A stretch of 64,000 nt of DNA from Bacteroidales bacterium (lineage in GTDB: Bacteria; Bacteroidota; Bacteroidia; Bacteroidales; UBA932): contig JAFQAR010000103.1 in NCBI GenBank assembly GCA_017399905.1, positions 22,590 through 86,589 of the forward strand. The letters are read 5' to 3'. A model generated the notes under the pieces. The model saw nothing but the letters and a program-made list of their open reading frames with translations. It was not told the DNA's origin and did not search any database. The first letter of the stretch is position 1. Each line of letters starts with the position of its first letter. Below, one piece after another: positions 17,508 through 26,798 of the stretch. A program made the position numbers and the translations under genes.

Positions 17508-19586
17508 TCATTCTATTTCAGCGCGGAAGGTGGAGGCGGGGAGGGAGGCACCGTTGACGAGGTTGGCGCGGGTGAACGGCTGCCATGCATATCTGACATG
17601 ACGCGGGTTCATTCCGTCCGTTTCCAAAATCACCTTGTTGCCTTCGATTCTGGCCGCCACAGGGCGGAAGATGCCGTTTTCATCTCCGATTTCGAAACAC
17701 CTGAGTGCCTCTCCGTCGGAGGTCTTCAGACCTTCTGCGTGTGTGAATTCCACAATGACGATATCCTTTTTGCCGGTAGCCTTGAGGAAGAGAGGGCCGG
17801 AAGGGACTGTCTTGAAGCCGTATTCGTTATGGAGAGCTATCCGTCCGAGTCTTTCACCGACCGGCTTCTTCTGGCGAGGATGTACGTCCAGCGAGTCGCC
17901 GACATCGCTGCTGACGGCCATTCCGCAGTGTGGAATGGTCTCGGAGAGCCTTCTCTGGCTGTCTCTGAACCATGTCCATGACGGTCTGTCAAGACTTGAA
18001 AGCTGTACGAAATGGAACGGCATCTGCGGGTTGTCCCAATAGGCTCTCCAGCTGTCCGTGAGCAGGGTGAAAAGCTTTTCGTGAGCCTCGGGATTGTGGG
18101 CGTTGGACTCTCCCTGATACCATATTACACCTTTTACAGGATATCTTTCCAGAGGCATGATGCCGCTTTCGAAGAGATAGCAAGGCTCGTACGGGTGCCT
18201 TGTGGCTCCGGATTCGGGATAGCCGATGTTCCTGGCCGCACGTCCCCTTGCCCAGTCCTGGATGAAGTCATTGCCAAGCCAGTTGTTGAAGATGGCAGGG
18301 AATTCTCTCTCAAGGGTCTTCCTGTCGGTCCAGGATTCTGTGGTCGAACCTCCTATGGCATTGCATATGAGGCCTACAGGCACGTCCAGGCTGTCTCTGA
18401 GCATTTTTCCGAAATGGTAAGCTACGGCTGAGAATGTCCTGACGTTCTCTCCGTCACATGCCTTCCAGGTGGCGGGACGGTAGTATTCGAGCCTTTGAAC
18501 GGAGTCTATGGCCTCGTCGCTCCATCGGACATTATCGGTCTTCCATCTTGCCTTCATGTCGAAGAGGCGGAGGTCCGGGTCGGCCGGAGTGTCTCCCGCG
18601 TCCGAAGATTCGCAGACCATGAAGGCCATGTTGGACTGGCCGGAGCATACCCATACTTCTCCTGAGGCCACGTCTTCATAGACGAGCTTCCTTCCGCCTC
18701 CCGCGATGGTGAGGGTGATGCCGGTGGCGGCCTTCAGCGGCCGGACCGTGATCTCCCATTGTCCGGAAGCAGGTGTCAGGGTATGGGCCCTTATCCTGCG
18801 GAAGGGGCCTTCCATTGTCAGGTTTATTTCTGTTCCGGCATCTGCCAGACCTCTGAAAGTCAAAGGTATGCCTCTCTGCAGGACCATGCCGTCCGAATAG
18901 ACGGAAGGCATCTGCAGTCCGCCGTGGTCTCCGGTTATTGCGGAATATACCGTTGAGGCGAGGATGCCTGCTCCTTCAGCGGTCGGATGGATGGAATCCG
19001 GGAGAAGGTCTGGACGCCGGTGGAGTTCCGGATGGAAATCGATCAGTTCAGTTCCTGCGGCCCGGGCTACGTCTTCTATAGCTTTCCGGATGTCTGCATG
19101 CCACTGCCTGGTGCCCGAAATGAATCTGTGATGCTTCGGTGTAATCGGACTTAATCCGGCGATGATCACTCTGACGTGCGGATTCGCTTTGCGTACGGAG
19201 TCGATGAGCGCCAGATAGTCTCCCACGAAATCATCCCTGTAATTCGGCCAGTTGCGCGGGTCGGTGTCGTTGAGGCCCAGGTGGATGACGGCGATGTCGC
19301 CGGCGAAATCGAGGGCCTCGGAGAATTCGGGCTGCTGCATGTACGGCCTGTGGCCTTTCCGCAGCAGCGTCGCGCCCGGACGGCCGAAATTGCCGACCTC
19401 ATACCCGTCTCCCAGCATCCGCTGGAGCTGCGACGGATATGAGTCGTTGTCCCGGTCTTCGATGCCGGTGCCGTATGTGACGCTGTCACCGATGCAGGCG
19501 ACCTTCACGACCTTCTGCTGTGCGAAACCCGAAAGCACGCTTCCGGCAAGCAGGAGAAGGACCGCAAGTAATCCTGATCTTTTCAT
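17508..19586 (-). CDS. Secreted two-domain esterase: SGNH hydrolase fused to sialate O-acetylesterase-like domain
   Basis: The signal peptide (MKRSGLLAVLLLLAG, cleavage near FAQ) is followed by a GDSL/SGNH domain with CIGDSVTYG (Ser35), an HLGLNDTD Asn block and DSIHP with the catalytic Asp/His (about 197-201). A second hydrolase domain has VCSGQSNMAF, WYQGESN and DVGD...DVHPRQK, typical of SIAE proteins. It probably removes acetyl esters from glycans in the periplasm; whether the target is sialic acid or plant polysaccharide cannot be told. Its ATG overlaps the mrp stop by one base, so it ends a tightly packed operon. Confidence 0.9.
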   Translation of the reverse strand: MKRSGLLAVLLLLAGSVLSGFAQQKVVKVACIGDSVTYGTGIEDRDNDSYPSQLQRMLGDGYEVGNFGRPGATLLRKGHRPYMQQPEFSEALDFAGDIAVIHLGLNDTDPRNWPNYRDDFVGDYLALIDSVRKANPHVRVIIAGLSPITPKHHRFISGTRQWHADIRKAIEDVARAAGTELIDFHPELHRRPDLLPDSIHPTAEGAGILASTVYSAITGDHGGLQMPSVYSDGMVLQRGIPLTFRGLADAGTEINLTMEGPFRRIRAHTLTPASGQWEITVRPLKAATGITLTIAGGGRKLVYEDVASGEVWVCSGQSNMAFMVCESSDAGDTPADPDLRLFDMKARWKTDNVRWSDEAIDSVQRLEYYRPATWKACDGENVRTFSAVAYHFGKMLRDSLDVPVGLICNAIGGSTTESWTDRKTLEREFPAIFNNWLGNDFIQDWARGRAARNIGYPESGATRHPYEPCYLFESGIMPLERYPVKGVIWYQGESNAHNPEAHEKLFTLLTDSWRAYWDNPQMPFHFVQLSSLDRPSWTWFRDSQRRLSETIPHCGMAVSSDVGDSLDVHPRQKKPVGERLGRIALHNEYGFKTVPSGPLFLKATGKKDIVIVEFTHAEGLKTSDGEALRCFEIGDENGIFRPVAARIEGNKVILETDGMNPRHVRYAWQPFTRANLVNGASLPASTFRAEIE

Positions 19587-20650
19587 TATTTCAATATTGA
19601 TGCAAGCTTCTCTGCCAGAGCTATGAACGCAAGTCCGTCCGGACGGCTTGAAAGCGCGGCCGGCTCTCCGCTGTCACCGCCTTCGCGGATGCTCTGTACG
19701 ATAGGGATCTGACCGAGAAGAGGAATGTCGTATTTTTCGGCCATGCGCTGTCCGCCTCCCTGACCGAAGATGTGGTATCTTTCGTCAGGATGTTCGGCAG
19801 GAGTGAACCATGCCATGTTCTCCACAAGACCGAATATAGGCTTCTTGACGCTGTCGTTCCTGAACATGTTTACTCCTTTCTCCACATCTGCCAGTGCCAC
19901 ATCCTGAGGGGTGCTCACGATCACGGCACCCTCCATAGGAATGTCGTGGACGAGGCTGATATGGATGTCTCCCGTTCCCGGAGGCATGTCGATGAGAAGG
20001 AAGTCGAGCTCTCCCCATCGTACCTGCAGTATCATCTGTTTCAATGCGTTGCATGCCATAGGGCCACGCCAGATAAGTGCCTGCTCCGGCTTTGCGAAAT
20101 AGCCTATTGACATCCACTTGACACCGTATTTCTCCAGAGGGAGGATTACCTCCTTTTCTCCTTCAAGAATTGCGTCGGGAAGGGCTCCTTCGGTGGCGGT
20201 CATCTTCGGCACGGAAGGTCCGTAGACGTCGGCGTCGGCGAGTCCGACCCTGTAGCCGAGACGCGCAAGCGCAGTCGCGAGGTTCACGGAAACGGTCGAT
20301 TTTCCGACGCCTCCCTTGCCGGACGCGATGCCGATGACATGCCTTACGCCGGCGAGCTCCTCGAATCCCAGGTCAAGACCCGGCTTCTTCTTCGGAGCCG
20401 CCTCTTCCTTTATGACGGTCTTCACCTCCACTTCGGTTCCAGCCGGTGAATTCCTGATTATCGCAGCCTTCGCGCTGCCTATAAGATATTCCGCAAGAGG
20501 GTCGCGGTGCTTCGAAAAGGCAAGCGTCACGCTTACCTTTCCTTCGCTGACCTCCACATTCTCCACCATTCCCAGCTCCACGATGTTCCTGTCGCCTTTT
20601 GCCGGGTGCTCCACTTCAAGGAGCCATCTGTTCACTTCGTTTACCTTCAT
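19586..20650 (-). CDS. Mrp/NBP35-family P-loop ATPase (iron-sulfur cluster carrier)
   Basis: A cytosolic 354-residue protein. It has a short N-terminal MIP18/DUF59-like domain (residues 1-85) and a MinD/Mrp ATPase domain with the deviant Walker A SGKGGVGKST (110-119), DADVYGPSVP and LLIDMPPGTGD. Family members carry or insert Fe-S clusters into apoproteins. The CxxC pair found in many Mrp proteins near the MAWFTPAEHPDERYHIFG stretch is absent, as in some other Bacteroidetes copies, so cluster binding there is uncertain. It starts 2 bases after the S46 peptidase gene. Confidence 0.93.
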   Translation of the reverse strand: MKVNEVNRWLLEVEHPAKGDRNIVELGMVENVEVSEGKVSVTLAFSKHRDPLAEYLIGSAKAAIIRNSPAGTEVEVKTVIKEEAAPKKKPGLDLGFEELAGVRHVIGIASGKGGVGKSTVSVNLATALARLGYRVGLADADVYGPSVPKMTATEGALPDAILEGEKEVILPLEKYGVKWMSIGYFAKPEQALIWRGPMACNALKQMILQVRWGELDFLLIDMPPGTGDIHISLVHDIPMEGAVIVSTPQDVALADVEKGVNMFRNDSVKKPIFGLVENMAWFTPAEHPDERYHIFGQGGGQRMAEKYDIPLLGQIPIVQSIREGGDSGEPAALSSRPDGLAFIALAEKLASILK

Positions 20651-20652
20651 GT

Positions 20653-22812
20653 CTATCTCACTATATCCATTTCGTCAATGAGCCACTTGGCGCCGCCGAA
20701 CTTCTCCACGATGAAGAGGACGTATCTGATGTCCACGTTTATGCATCGCTGAAGTTCAGGTTCGAACATCACGTCGCTGCTCATGGACTCCCAGTTGCCG
20801 TCGAAGGCAAGTCCTATGAGTTCGCCGTTTGCGTTGAGCACAGGACTGCCGGAATTACCTCCGGTGATGTCGTTGTTGCTGAGGAAGGCTACAGGCATCT
20901 TTCCGTCCTTCATCGCATATTTTCCGAAATCCCTTGTCTTCCAGAGATGCTTGAGCTTCTCCGGAACCACGAATTCCCAGTTGTCCGGATCTTCCTTCTC
21001 CATCACTCCGTCGAGGGTGGTGTAGTGCTTGTAGATCACGGCGTCCTTAGGAGAGTATCCGCCCACGGTACCGTATGTGAGTCGCATTGTGAAGTTGGCG
21101 TCAGGATATGACGGTTCTCCCTTCTTCCACTCCAGAAGGCCTGCGGTGTAGGTCTTTCTTGCCGCAGCGAGGTCTTCCGCAGATTTTGACGCCCTTACGT
21201 TGGCAGCGAGGGTCTGTGCAAAGATGGACTTGCCCACTGCGCATGCAGGGTCCTCGAATATTCCTGTTCCCTTTTCAGCGACGGCCTTCTCCAGCTTTTC
21301 CTTCGATGTGAAGTCGCTGCTGTCGAAGAGGTTGTCGACGAAGGCGTCGATGTCCATGGTCGCGAAGTCTTCGGACAGTCCGGCCGGGTAGTTCTCCGGA
21401 GCCGCATTCTCCCTGTAGAACTTCATCATCGCCTTGGCCACCTTCCTGTCTGTTGCCACAGAATAGTCGTTGTATGCTGCAGTAACGGCCTTCAGGGCGT
21501 CATTGAGCGCAGCGACGCTGTCTTTTCCCGCAACGACATTGCGGCTGAACATGTTGCTGAGGCTGAGTGCGAACGTGGTGAGCTCTATCTTGAAGATGGA
21601 CTCATATGCAGTGGTGAAGGCGAGGTTGTCCTTCCTTCCTGCCGCAACACCGTTCGCGAGGTCGTCGAGGGCGGTTTCATATTTAGCCTTGCGCTTGTCA
21701 TTTTCGTTCACCCAGCGTGAGAAAGCGTTCTCTTCCTGCTCGGCTCTTCCGATGATGTTGAGCTTGTCGAAAGCGAGCTTCATTCCCTGCCACTTCTTCC
21801 ATCCGTTGGTAGAGCTGGAATACTTGCTTGCATACTGGATCTTCACCTTAGGGTCTGCGAGCATGTCCGCAAGCATCACTTCCTGACGTACGGTGCGTGC
21901 GGCGATGCGGATGTCGTTCTGCTCGATCTGGAACTTGAGCTCAGGCGAGGTCTGGAAGCGTGTGGTGCGTCCCGGATAACCCATTATCATGGTGTAGTCG
22001 CCTTCTTCGATGCCGGCGATAGAGATCTTCAGATGGCTGTTCCTTGTCCTGAGAGGGACGTTTGCAGGAGAATATTCCGCAGGCTTGTTGTTCTTGCCGG
22101 CGTATACGCGGAACATGGAGAAGTCTCCAGTGTGGCGAGGCCACATCCAGTTGTCCGTGTCTGCACCGAACTTTCCGATCGATGAAGGCGGTGCTCCGAC
22201 GAAACGGACGTCCTTATATTCCTTTGAGACAATGAGATAGATGACGTTGTCGTTGTAGAAAGGCACTATGTCGACATTGCAGTCAGGATTGCGCTTCTTT
22301 GCGTCGGCAACCATCTCTTCGATGGCTTTCTCCGCAGCCTTCGCCGCCAGTTCCTCGACATTCGTGCTGTCGCGGTATTTCTTCATGGCCTTCTTCGATG
22401 CCTTCTCTATCGATTCGGTCACGTCCTTCATGTATTCGAGGAAGGTTACGGTCAGGCCTTCGCAAGGGAGCTCCTCGCTGCGGTTCATGGCCCAATAACC
22501 GTCCTTGAGGTAGTCGTGCTCGACGCTGCTGAGCTTCTGGATGCTGCCGTATCCGCAGTGGTGGTTGGTGATGAGGAGTCCGTCGCTCGAGATGATCTCG
22601 CCGGTACATCCGCCTCCGAACTGCACGATCGCGTCCTTGAGCGAACTGTTGTTCATGTCGTAGATCTGTTTTGCCGAGAGCTTGCAGCCGAGATCCTTCA
22701 TGGCCTTGCTGTTCATCTTCTGAAGGAGAGGGAGCATCCACATTCCTTCGTCAGCCCTTACGCTGCCTGCAAATACTGCGACGGCAGCGAGAATGCATAG
22801 GATTTTCTTCAT
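20653..22812 (-). CDS. S46 family dipeptidyl-peptidase, DPP7-like
   Basis: A periplasmic serine exopeptidase that releases dipeptides, used by asaccharolytic and gut Bacteroidetes to feed on peptides. From the second Met it has 719 residues with a signal peptide ending near SVRA. The catalytic His is in LLITNHHCGYG (about residue 84) and the Ser in NNDITGGNSGSPV (about 650). The specificity position, Gly in LAFDGNWE, is as in DPP7 (hydrophobic P1) and not the Arg of DPP11 (acidic P1); this transfer of specificity is inference. It sits between rnhB and mrp with gaps of 30 and 2 bases. Confidence 0.93.
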   Translation of the reverse strand: MKKILCILAAVAVFAGSVRADEGMWMLPLLQKMNSKAMKDLGCKLSAKQIYDMNNSSLKDAIVQFGGGCTGEIISSDGLLITNHHCGYGSIQKLSSVEHDYLKDGYWAMNRSEELPCEGLTVTFLEYMKDVTESIEKASKKAMKKYRDSTNVEELAAKAAEKAIEEMVADAKKRNPDCNVDIVPFYNDNVIYLIVSKEYKDVRFVGAPPSSIGKFGADTDNWMWPRHTGDFSMFRVYAGKNNKPAEYSPANVPLRTRNSHLKISIAGIEEGDYTMIMGYPGRTTRFQTSPELKFQIEQNDIRIAARTVRQEVMLADMLADPKVKIQYASKYSSSTNGWKKWQGMKLAFDKLNIIGRAEQEENAFSRWVNENDKRKAKYETALDDLANGVAAGRKDNLAFTTAYESIFKIELTTFALSLSNMFSRNVVAGKDSVAALNDALKAVTAAYNDYSVATDRKVAKAMMKFYRENAAPENYPAGLSEDFATMDIDAFVDNLFDSSDFTSKEKLEKAVAEKGTGIFEDPACAVGKSIFAQTLAANVRASKSAEDLAAARKTYTAGLLEWKKGEPSYPDANFTMRLTYGTVGGYSPKDAVIYKHYTTLDGVMEKEDPDNWEFVVPEKLKHLWKTRDFGKYAMKDGKMPVAFLSNNDITGGNSGSPVLNANGELIGLAFDGNWESMSSDVMFEPELQRCINVDIRYVLFIVEKFGGAKWLIDEMDIVR

Positions 22813-22842
22813 ATCTTCAAGTTGTTTTGTTTGTCCGGTCAA

Positions 22843-23454
22843 TCAGAAAAGCGTGGGTTCCAGCTGCTTGAGGTGGAAGCTTTTCCTGTGGTGGGGTGTA
22901 TATCCGTGTCCGATGATGGCGTCTATATGCTCCTTCGTCGGATATCCCATGTTGCGCTCCCAGCCGTACTGAGGGTATTCCTGCGCAAGTCTGCGCATAT
23001 ATTCGTCCCTGTAGGTCTTCGCCAGTACGGAAGCGGCCGCTATCGATGCGAACTTTGCGTCACCCTTGACCACGCATTGGTACGGGTAGCCGTCGAAGGG
23101 CTTGAAGCGGTTGCCGTCGATGAGCAGGAATTCCGGCTTCACGCCCAGTTTCCGTACCGCCCTCTGCATGCCTGTGATGGATGCGTTGAGTATGTTGATG
23201 GCGTCGATTTCTTCGGCGCTGACCTCTTCCACGGCCCATGCCACCGCCTCCCTCTCTATTATGGGACGCAGTGTCTCCCTTGCCTTTTCCGTCATCTTCT
23301 TGGAGTCATTCAGCAGAGGATGGTGGAAGTCCTTGGGAAGAATCACGGCAGCGGCGAACACCGGACCGGCCAGCGGGCCTCTTCCGGCTTCGTCGCAGCC
23401 TGCCTCCGTCAGGTCTGCATGAAGATAGCTCAAAAGGTGTGGTTCATTGCGCAT
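22843..23454 (-). CDS. rnhB: Ribonuclease HII
   Basis: It cleaves RNA in RNA-DNA hybrids and at single ribonucleotides in DNA. From ATG it has 203 residues. The first catalytic acids are in [16 protein letters not shown], further motifs are NDSKKMT and LLIDGNRF, and the C-terminal [10 protein letters not shown] is intact. A GTG 15 bases upstream also opens the frame, but a near-perfect promoter lies between the two: its -7 box ends only 4 bases before this ATG, so the message may be leaderless. The next gene, S46 peptidase, is 30 bases downstream. Confidence 0.94.
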   Translation of the reverse strand: MRNEPHLLSYLHADLTEAGCDEAGRGPLAGPVFAAAVILPKDFHHPLLNDSKKMTEKARETLRPIIEREAVAWAVEEVSAEEIDAINILNASITGMQRAVRKLGVKPEFLLIDGNRFKPFDGYPYQCVVKGDAKFASIAAASVLAKTYRDEYMRRLAQEYPQYGWERNMGYPTKEHIDAIIGHGYTPHHRKSFHLKQLEPTLF

Positions 23455-23458
23455 TGTG

Positions 23459-23489
23459 CAAAAATACACAATCTATTTGTCCTCACCAA
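23459..23489 (-). promoter_or_regulatory. Promoter for rnhB, abutting its start codon
   Basis: On the minus strand TTG is separated by 20 bases from TATTTTTG, both matching the Bacteroidetes consensus, and the -7 box ends 4 bases before the rnhB ATG. The -33 box lies inside the 3' end of the upstream regulator gene. Confidence 0.6.
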
Positions 23490-23859
23490 GCGAATTCTTG
23501 AGCATTGTGATGATTTCGTTCTTGCTTTTTATGGTTTCTTCGAGTGAAGCTACCAGTTTCTTCAGGTCTTCGACCCTTGTTTCAAGTATGGTGATCTGTC
23601 CTCCGTATTCCTGCCTTACGTCTTCAAGGAAAGGACCGTCTGACTGTTCCGGAGCGTAGCCCAGCAGGATTTCCTCCACCGAAGTTCCGAGTATCTCAGC
23701 CGCATGCGGAATGTGCGGGCTGATCATGGCTGTCTCACCCTTCTCGAAGTCTCTGTAAGAGGTAAGGGACATGCCCATCTTATGCGCCATCTCCTCTTGC
23801 GTGAGGTTGCGGTTCCTGCGCAGGTTCCTTATGTTGTTCTTGATAGAAGTGTTGTCCAT
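23473..23859 (-). CDS. XRE-family transcriptional regulator with C-terminal coiled coil
   Basis: From the second Met, 128 residues. The N-terminal helix-turn-helix (about residues 5-60) reads LRRNRNLTQEEMAHKMGMSLTSYRDFEKG, a lambda-repressor-type HTH. The last 45 residues, after the PFLEDVRQEYG block, are heptad-like (ILETRVEDLKKLVASLEETI) and predict a dimerising coiled coil. No ligand domain is seen. It probably regulates itself or nearby genes. A TACTTTTG -7 element lies about 30 bases upstream. It ends 18 bases before the rnhB ATG. Confidence 0.85.
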   Translation of the reverse strand: MDNTSIKNNIRNLRRNRNLTQEEMAHKMGMSLTSYRDFEKGETAMISPHIPHAAEILGTSVEEILLGYAPEQSDGPFLEDVRQEYGGQITILETRVEDLKKLVASLEETIKSKNEIITMLKNSLGEDK

Positions 23860-24065
23860 TCTTGTCCCGAAATAATGATAGGTCGGTGACAAAAGTATGC
23901 CTTAAAGCAACGCGCTATAAACAGGAAAATCCGACGAATGACCGGTAATTCCGGCTAAAAAAGAGAAAAGATGATAAAAAAAAGAAAAATATGACGTGAT
24001 TTCCCGCCATTTCGTCACAAAAAGTTGGTTTTTCCGTTTGTGACTGTCAGATTTGCAGAAAACAG

Positions 24066-24272
24066 ATGCGTACTATGGAAAAATGTTATGAGAGCCTGTG
24101 CAGGCTCATGAACGACGGCAGGGTGATCAGGAGCCGTACCGCTGACTTCTCTTCCCTTTGCAGGAGCGTAGGGGCTGACGAGACCGGATTGTCGAACATG
24201 CTCTACAGGGATTTCGGAATGTCCGGGGATGAGATTCTTGAGGCTTTCAGGACCGGTCATGTGAAAAAATGA
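24066..24272 (+). CDS. Small protein of unknown function
   Basis: A 68-residue ORF (65 if the second ATG, at 24075, is used) with ordinary codon use. It ends in a stretch, SNMLYRDFGMSGDEILEAF, that looks like a folded helical domain; such FGMSG(D/E)E endings occur in short Bacteroidales proteins near AraC-like regulators. There is no membrane segment, signal peptide or metal motif. It stands alone between the divergent XRE gene and the EF-G2 promoter. A degenerate -7-like CAGATTTG lies just upstream. Function unknown. Confidence 0.5.
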   Translation: MRTMEKCYESLCRLMNDGRVIRSRTADFSSLCRSVGADETGLSNMLYRDFGMSGDEILEAFRTGHVKK

Positions 24273-24294
24273 TTCAAATATATGGGCGGATTTA

Positions 24295-24325
24295 TTGATA
24301 TTGCAACATAAATTCATTAGATTTG
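24295..24325 (+). promoter_or_regulatory. Promoter for the EF-G2 gene
   Basis: TTG, a 20-base spacer and TAGATTTG form a full Bacteroidetes-type promoter. It implies a leader of about 55-60 bases before the ATG. Confidence 0.75.
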
Positions 24326-24388
24326 CGAGGATGTGTCTTATGTTGACACTGACTGAACATAATTACAAACACAATAACACAAGAACTG

Positions 24389-26542
24389 ATGAAAGCTTAT
24401 TCAACCAAAAACATCCGTAATGTGGTTCTGCTTGGTAGCACCAAGTCAGGTAAGACCACGTTATCTGAAGCGATGCTTTACGAAGGTAAGGTCATTGACA
24501 GAAGAGGTACAGTAGAGGCAAAGAACACTGTTTCTGACAATGCCGAGATCGAGCAGATCAACCAGAGATCGATCTATGCGACTCCGCTCTATGCCGAGTT
24601 CATGGATACGAAATTCAATATCATCGACACTCCGGGCGCGGACGACTTCGTAGGTGGAGCGGTATCTGCCTTCAAGGTTTGCGACACAGGTGTGCTCGTT
24701 GTCAATGCACAGCAGGGCGTCGAGGTAGGTACGCAGATCTACTCACGCTATGCGAAGGAATACGGAATTCCTCTTATCGTTGCCGTCAACCAGCTTGACG
24801 GAGAGAAGGCTTCATGGGAGACGACGCTCGAATCCATGAAGGAGGCCTTCGGAAACAAGCCTGTCGTGGTCCAGTATCCTGTAAACGTGGGACCTGCTTT
24901 CGACGGCTTCGTTGACGTACTCAAGATGAAGTATTATCGTTTTGCAGGAGATACAGGAAAGCGTGAAGACCTCGAGATCCCTGCAGAATATGCCGATGAG
25001 GCGGAAGAGCTCAGAAACGAGCTCATCGAGCGTGCTGCAGAATATGACGACACTCTCATGGAGACTTTCTTCGAGCAGGGTTCGCTTTCTGAGGATGAGA
25101 TCAGAAAGGGTCTCGGAATCGGTATCCGTGAAGGTGCGGTAATGCCTGTATTCTGTCTTTCCGCAAAGAAGGATATCGGTGTGAAGCGTCTCATGGAGTT
25201 CACTATCCGCACAGCTGCATCCCCTGCAGAGCGCGTGGGCGTGACAAAGGATGGAAAAGAGATCGAGTGCAAGCAGGAGGCTCCTGTATCACTCTTCATA
25301 TATAAGACGGCTGTGGAGCAGCATCTCGGTGAAGTCGCATACTTCAAGGTGATGTCAGGAGAACTCACTGAAGGCATGGACCTCGAGAATCCTGAGACCG
25401 GCGACAAGGAGAGGATTTCCGCTATCTATGCCGTTGCAGGAAAGAAGAAGGAGAAGGTGACCGACCTCCATGCAGGTGATATCGGATGTACCGTCAAGCT
25501 CCGTGCAGCAAAGACAAACGTGACCCTCTGCACTCCAGGTACGGACATCTGCTACAAGGAGATCGTATTCCCTCACTACAAGTACCGCTGCGCCGTGAAG
25601 GCAAAGGATGCGAAGGATGAGGAGAAGGTAAGCGAGGCTATGGCCAAGATCGCAGCCGAGGACCCTACATACATCATCGAATACCACAAGGAGATGAAGC
25701 AGACCATCCTCAAGGGTCAGGGCGAACAGCATGTGAACACTCTCAAGTGGAGACTCCAGAACGAGAACAAGCTCGAGATCGAATTCTCTGCACCTAAGAT
25801 ATCTTATCGTGAGACCATCACGAAGGTTGCATGCGCAGACTACCGTCACAAGAAGCAGTCGGGTGGTGCCGGCCAGTTCGGTGAGGTTCACCTTCTCATC
25901 GCTCCTTATCAGGAGGGCGTGGATCCGGGCAACCGCTTCAAGGTTGACGGAAAGGAAGTTGTCCTCAACATCAAGGGCAAGGAAGAGTATGACCTTCCAT
26001 GGGGCGGTAAGCTCGAGTACTACAACTGCGTGGTCGGCGGTGCGATCGATGCACGCTTCATGCCTGCCATCCTCAAGGGTATCAACGAGAAGATGAGCGA
26101 AGGCCCTCTTACCGGTTCCCTCGCGCGCGACATCCGCGTATATGTATATGACGGTAAGATGCATCCGGTAGATTCAAATGAAATCTCTTTCGTTCTTGCA
26201 TCACGCAACGCCTTCAAGGAGGCTTTCCGTATCGCAGGTCCGAAGATCATGGAGCCTATCTACAACGTAGAGGTCCTCACTCCTACAGAGTACATGGGCG
26301 CATGTATGTCAGACCTCCAGAACCGTCGTGCAATCATCGAGGGAATGGGTACTGACAAGGGATTCGACACTATCAAGGCACGAGTTCCTCTCGCAGAGCT
26401 CTACCGCTATTCTACAACTCTCAGCTCTCTCTCATCAGGAAGCGCAACCTTCACAATGGACTTCGCGGACTATCAGCCTGTACCGGGCGACGTTCAGGAG
26501 AAGCTCCTGAAGGCTTATCTCGAGGAAGAGAAGGAAGACTGA
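24389..26542 (+). CDS. Elongation factor G paralogue (EF-G2 type)
   Basis: A 717-residue, five-domain EF-G-like translation factor that departs from canonical EF-G at every GTPase motif. G1 is GSTKSGKTT, not AHIDAGKTT; the switch I RGITI motif is missing (INQRSIYATP); G3 is DTPGADDF with Ala84 in place of the catalytic His; G4 is NQLD, not NKMD. Bacteroides EF-G2 has been reported to support translocation without GTP hydrolysis and to aid gut colonisation; this protein fits that class. Domain IV keeps a QSGGAGQFGEVHL segment. It is monocistronic, with its own promoter and terminator, and not in an str operon. Confidence 0.9.
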   Translation: MKAYSTKNIRNVVLLGSTKSGKTTLSEAMLYEGKVIDRRGTVEAKNTVSDNAEIEQINQRSIYATPLYAEFMDTKFNIIDTPGADDFVGGAVSAFKVCDTGVLVVNAQQGVEVGTQIYSRYAKEYGIPLIVAVNQLDGEKASWETTLESMKEAFGNKPVVVQYPVNVGPAFDGFVDVLKMKYYRFAGDTGKREDLEIPAEYADEAEELRNELIERAAEYDDTLMETFFEQGSLSEDEIRKGLGIGIREGAVMPVFCLSAKKDIGVKRLMEFTIRTAASPAERVGVTKDGKEIECKQEAPVSLFIYKTAVEQHLGEVAYFKVMSGELTEGMDLENPETGDKERISAIYAVAGKKKEKVTDLHAGDIGCTVKLRAAKTNVTLCTPGTDICYKEIVFPHYKYRCAVKAKDAKDEEKVSEAMAKIAAEDPTYIIEYHKEMKQTILKGQGEQHVNTLKWRLQNENKLEIEFSAPKISYRETITKVACADYRHKKQSGGAGQFGEVHLLIAPYQEGVDPGNRFKVDGKEVVLNIKGKEEYDLPWGGKLEYYNCVVGGAIDARFMPAILKGINEKMSEGPLTGSLARDIRVYVYDGKMHPVDSNEISFVLASRNAFKEAFRIAGPKIMEPIYNVEVLTPTEYMGACMSDLQNRRAIIEGMGTDKGFDTIKARVPLAELYRYSTTLSSLSSGSATFTMDFADYQPVPGDVQEKLLKAYLEEEKED

Positions 26543-26561
26543 TAATTGATGTCCGATATGT

Positions 26562-26596
26562 CAAGGGCGGCTTGTGTGAAGCCGCCCTTGTTTTCT
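26562..26596 (+). terminator. Rho-independent terminator after EF-G2
   Basis: A perfect 12-bp stem (CAAGGGCGGCTT / AAGCCGCCCTTG) with a 5-base loop is followed by TTTTCT. Confidence 0.92.
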
Positions 26597-26687
26597 CTAT
26601 ATTTTCAATTTTGATTCATTTCTTGCAGATTTGATACTTTGGGTCGAGTGTTTGGGGCATATTTTTAACAGGTGTTTCAATTTTAAA

Positions 26688-26738
26688 TACATTTGTTTCA
26701 AAAATACATAATCCAAGACCCTTCATTTGTTAAATTTG
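26688..26738 (+). promoter_or_regulatory. Candidate promoter region of the sus-like operon
   Basis: Two -7-type boxes, TACATTTG (at 26688) and TAAATTTG (at 26731), lie in the AT-rich 256-base gap before the first susC-like gene. Neither has a clear TTTG 19-21 bases upstream, which suggests dependence on an activator or alternative sigma factor. The long leader of at least 55 bases could hold post-transcriptional control. Confidence 0.4.
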
Positions 26739-26798
26739 TTTGTTTGAAAATAATTACTAACCAACTCCCTAACGGGAAACACTAAATTTAACCCAACC

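Noticed and set aside
22822-23547. 241-codon plus-strand ORF opposite rnhB
   Set aside because: Antisense to a clear RNase HII gene; cysteine- and histidine-rich composition typical of a shadow frame.
24015-24317. Minus-strand 100-codon ORF over the small gene at 24066
   Set aside because: No motif; the plus-strand frame has better composition and a plausible start.
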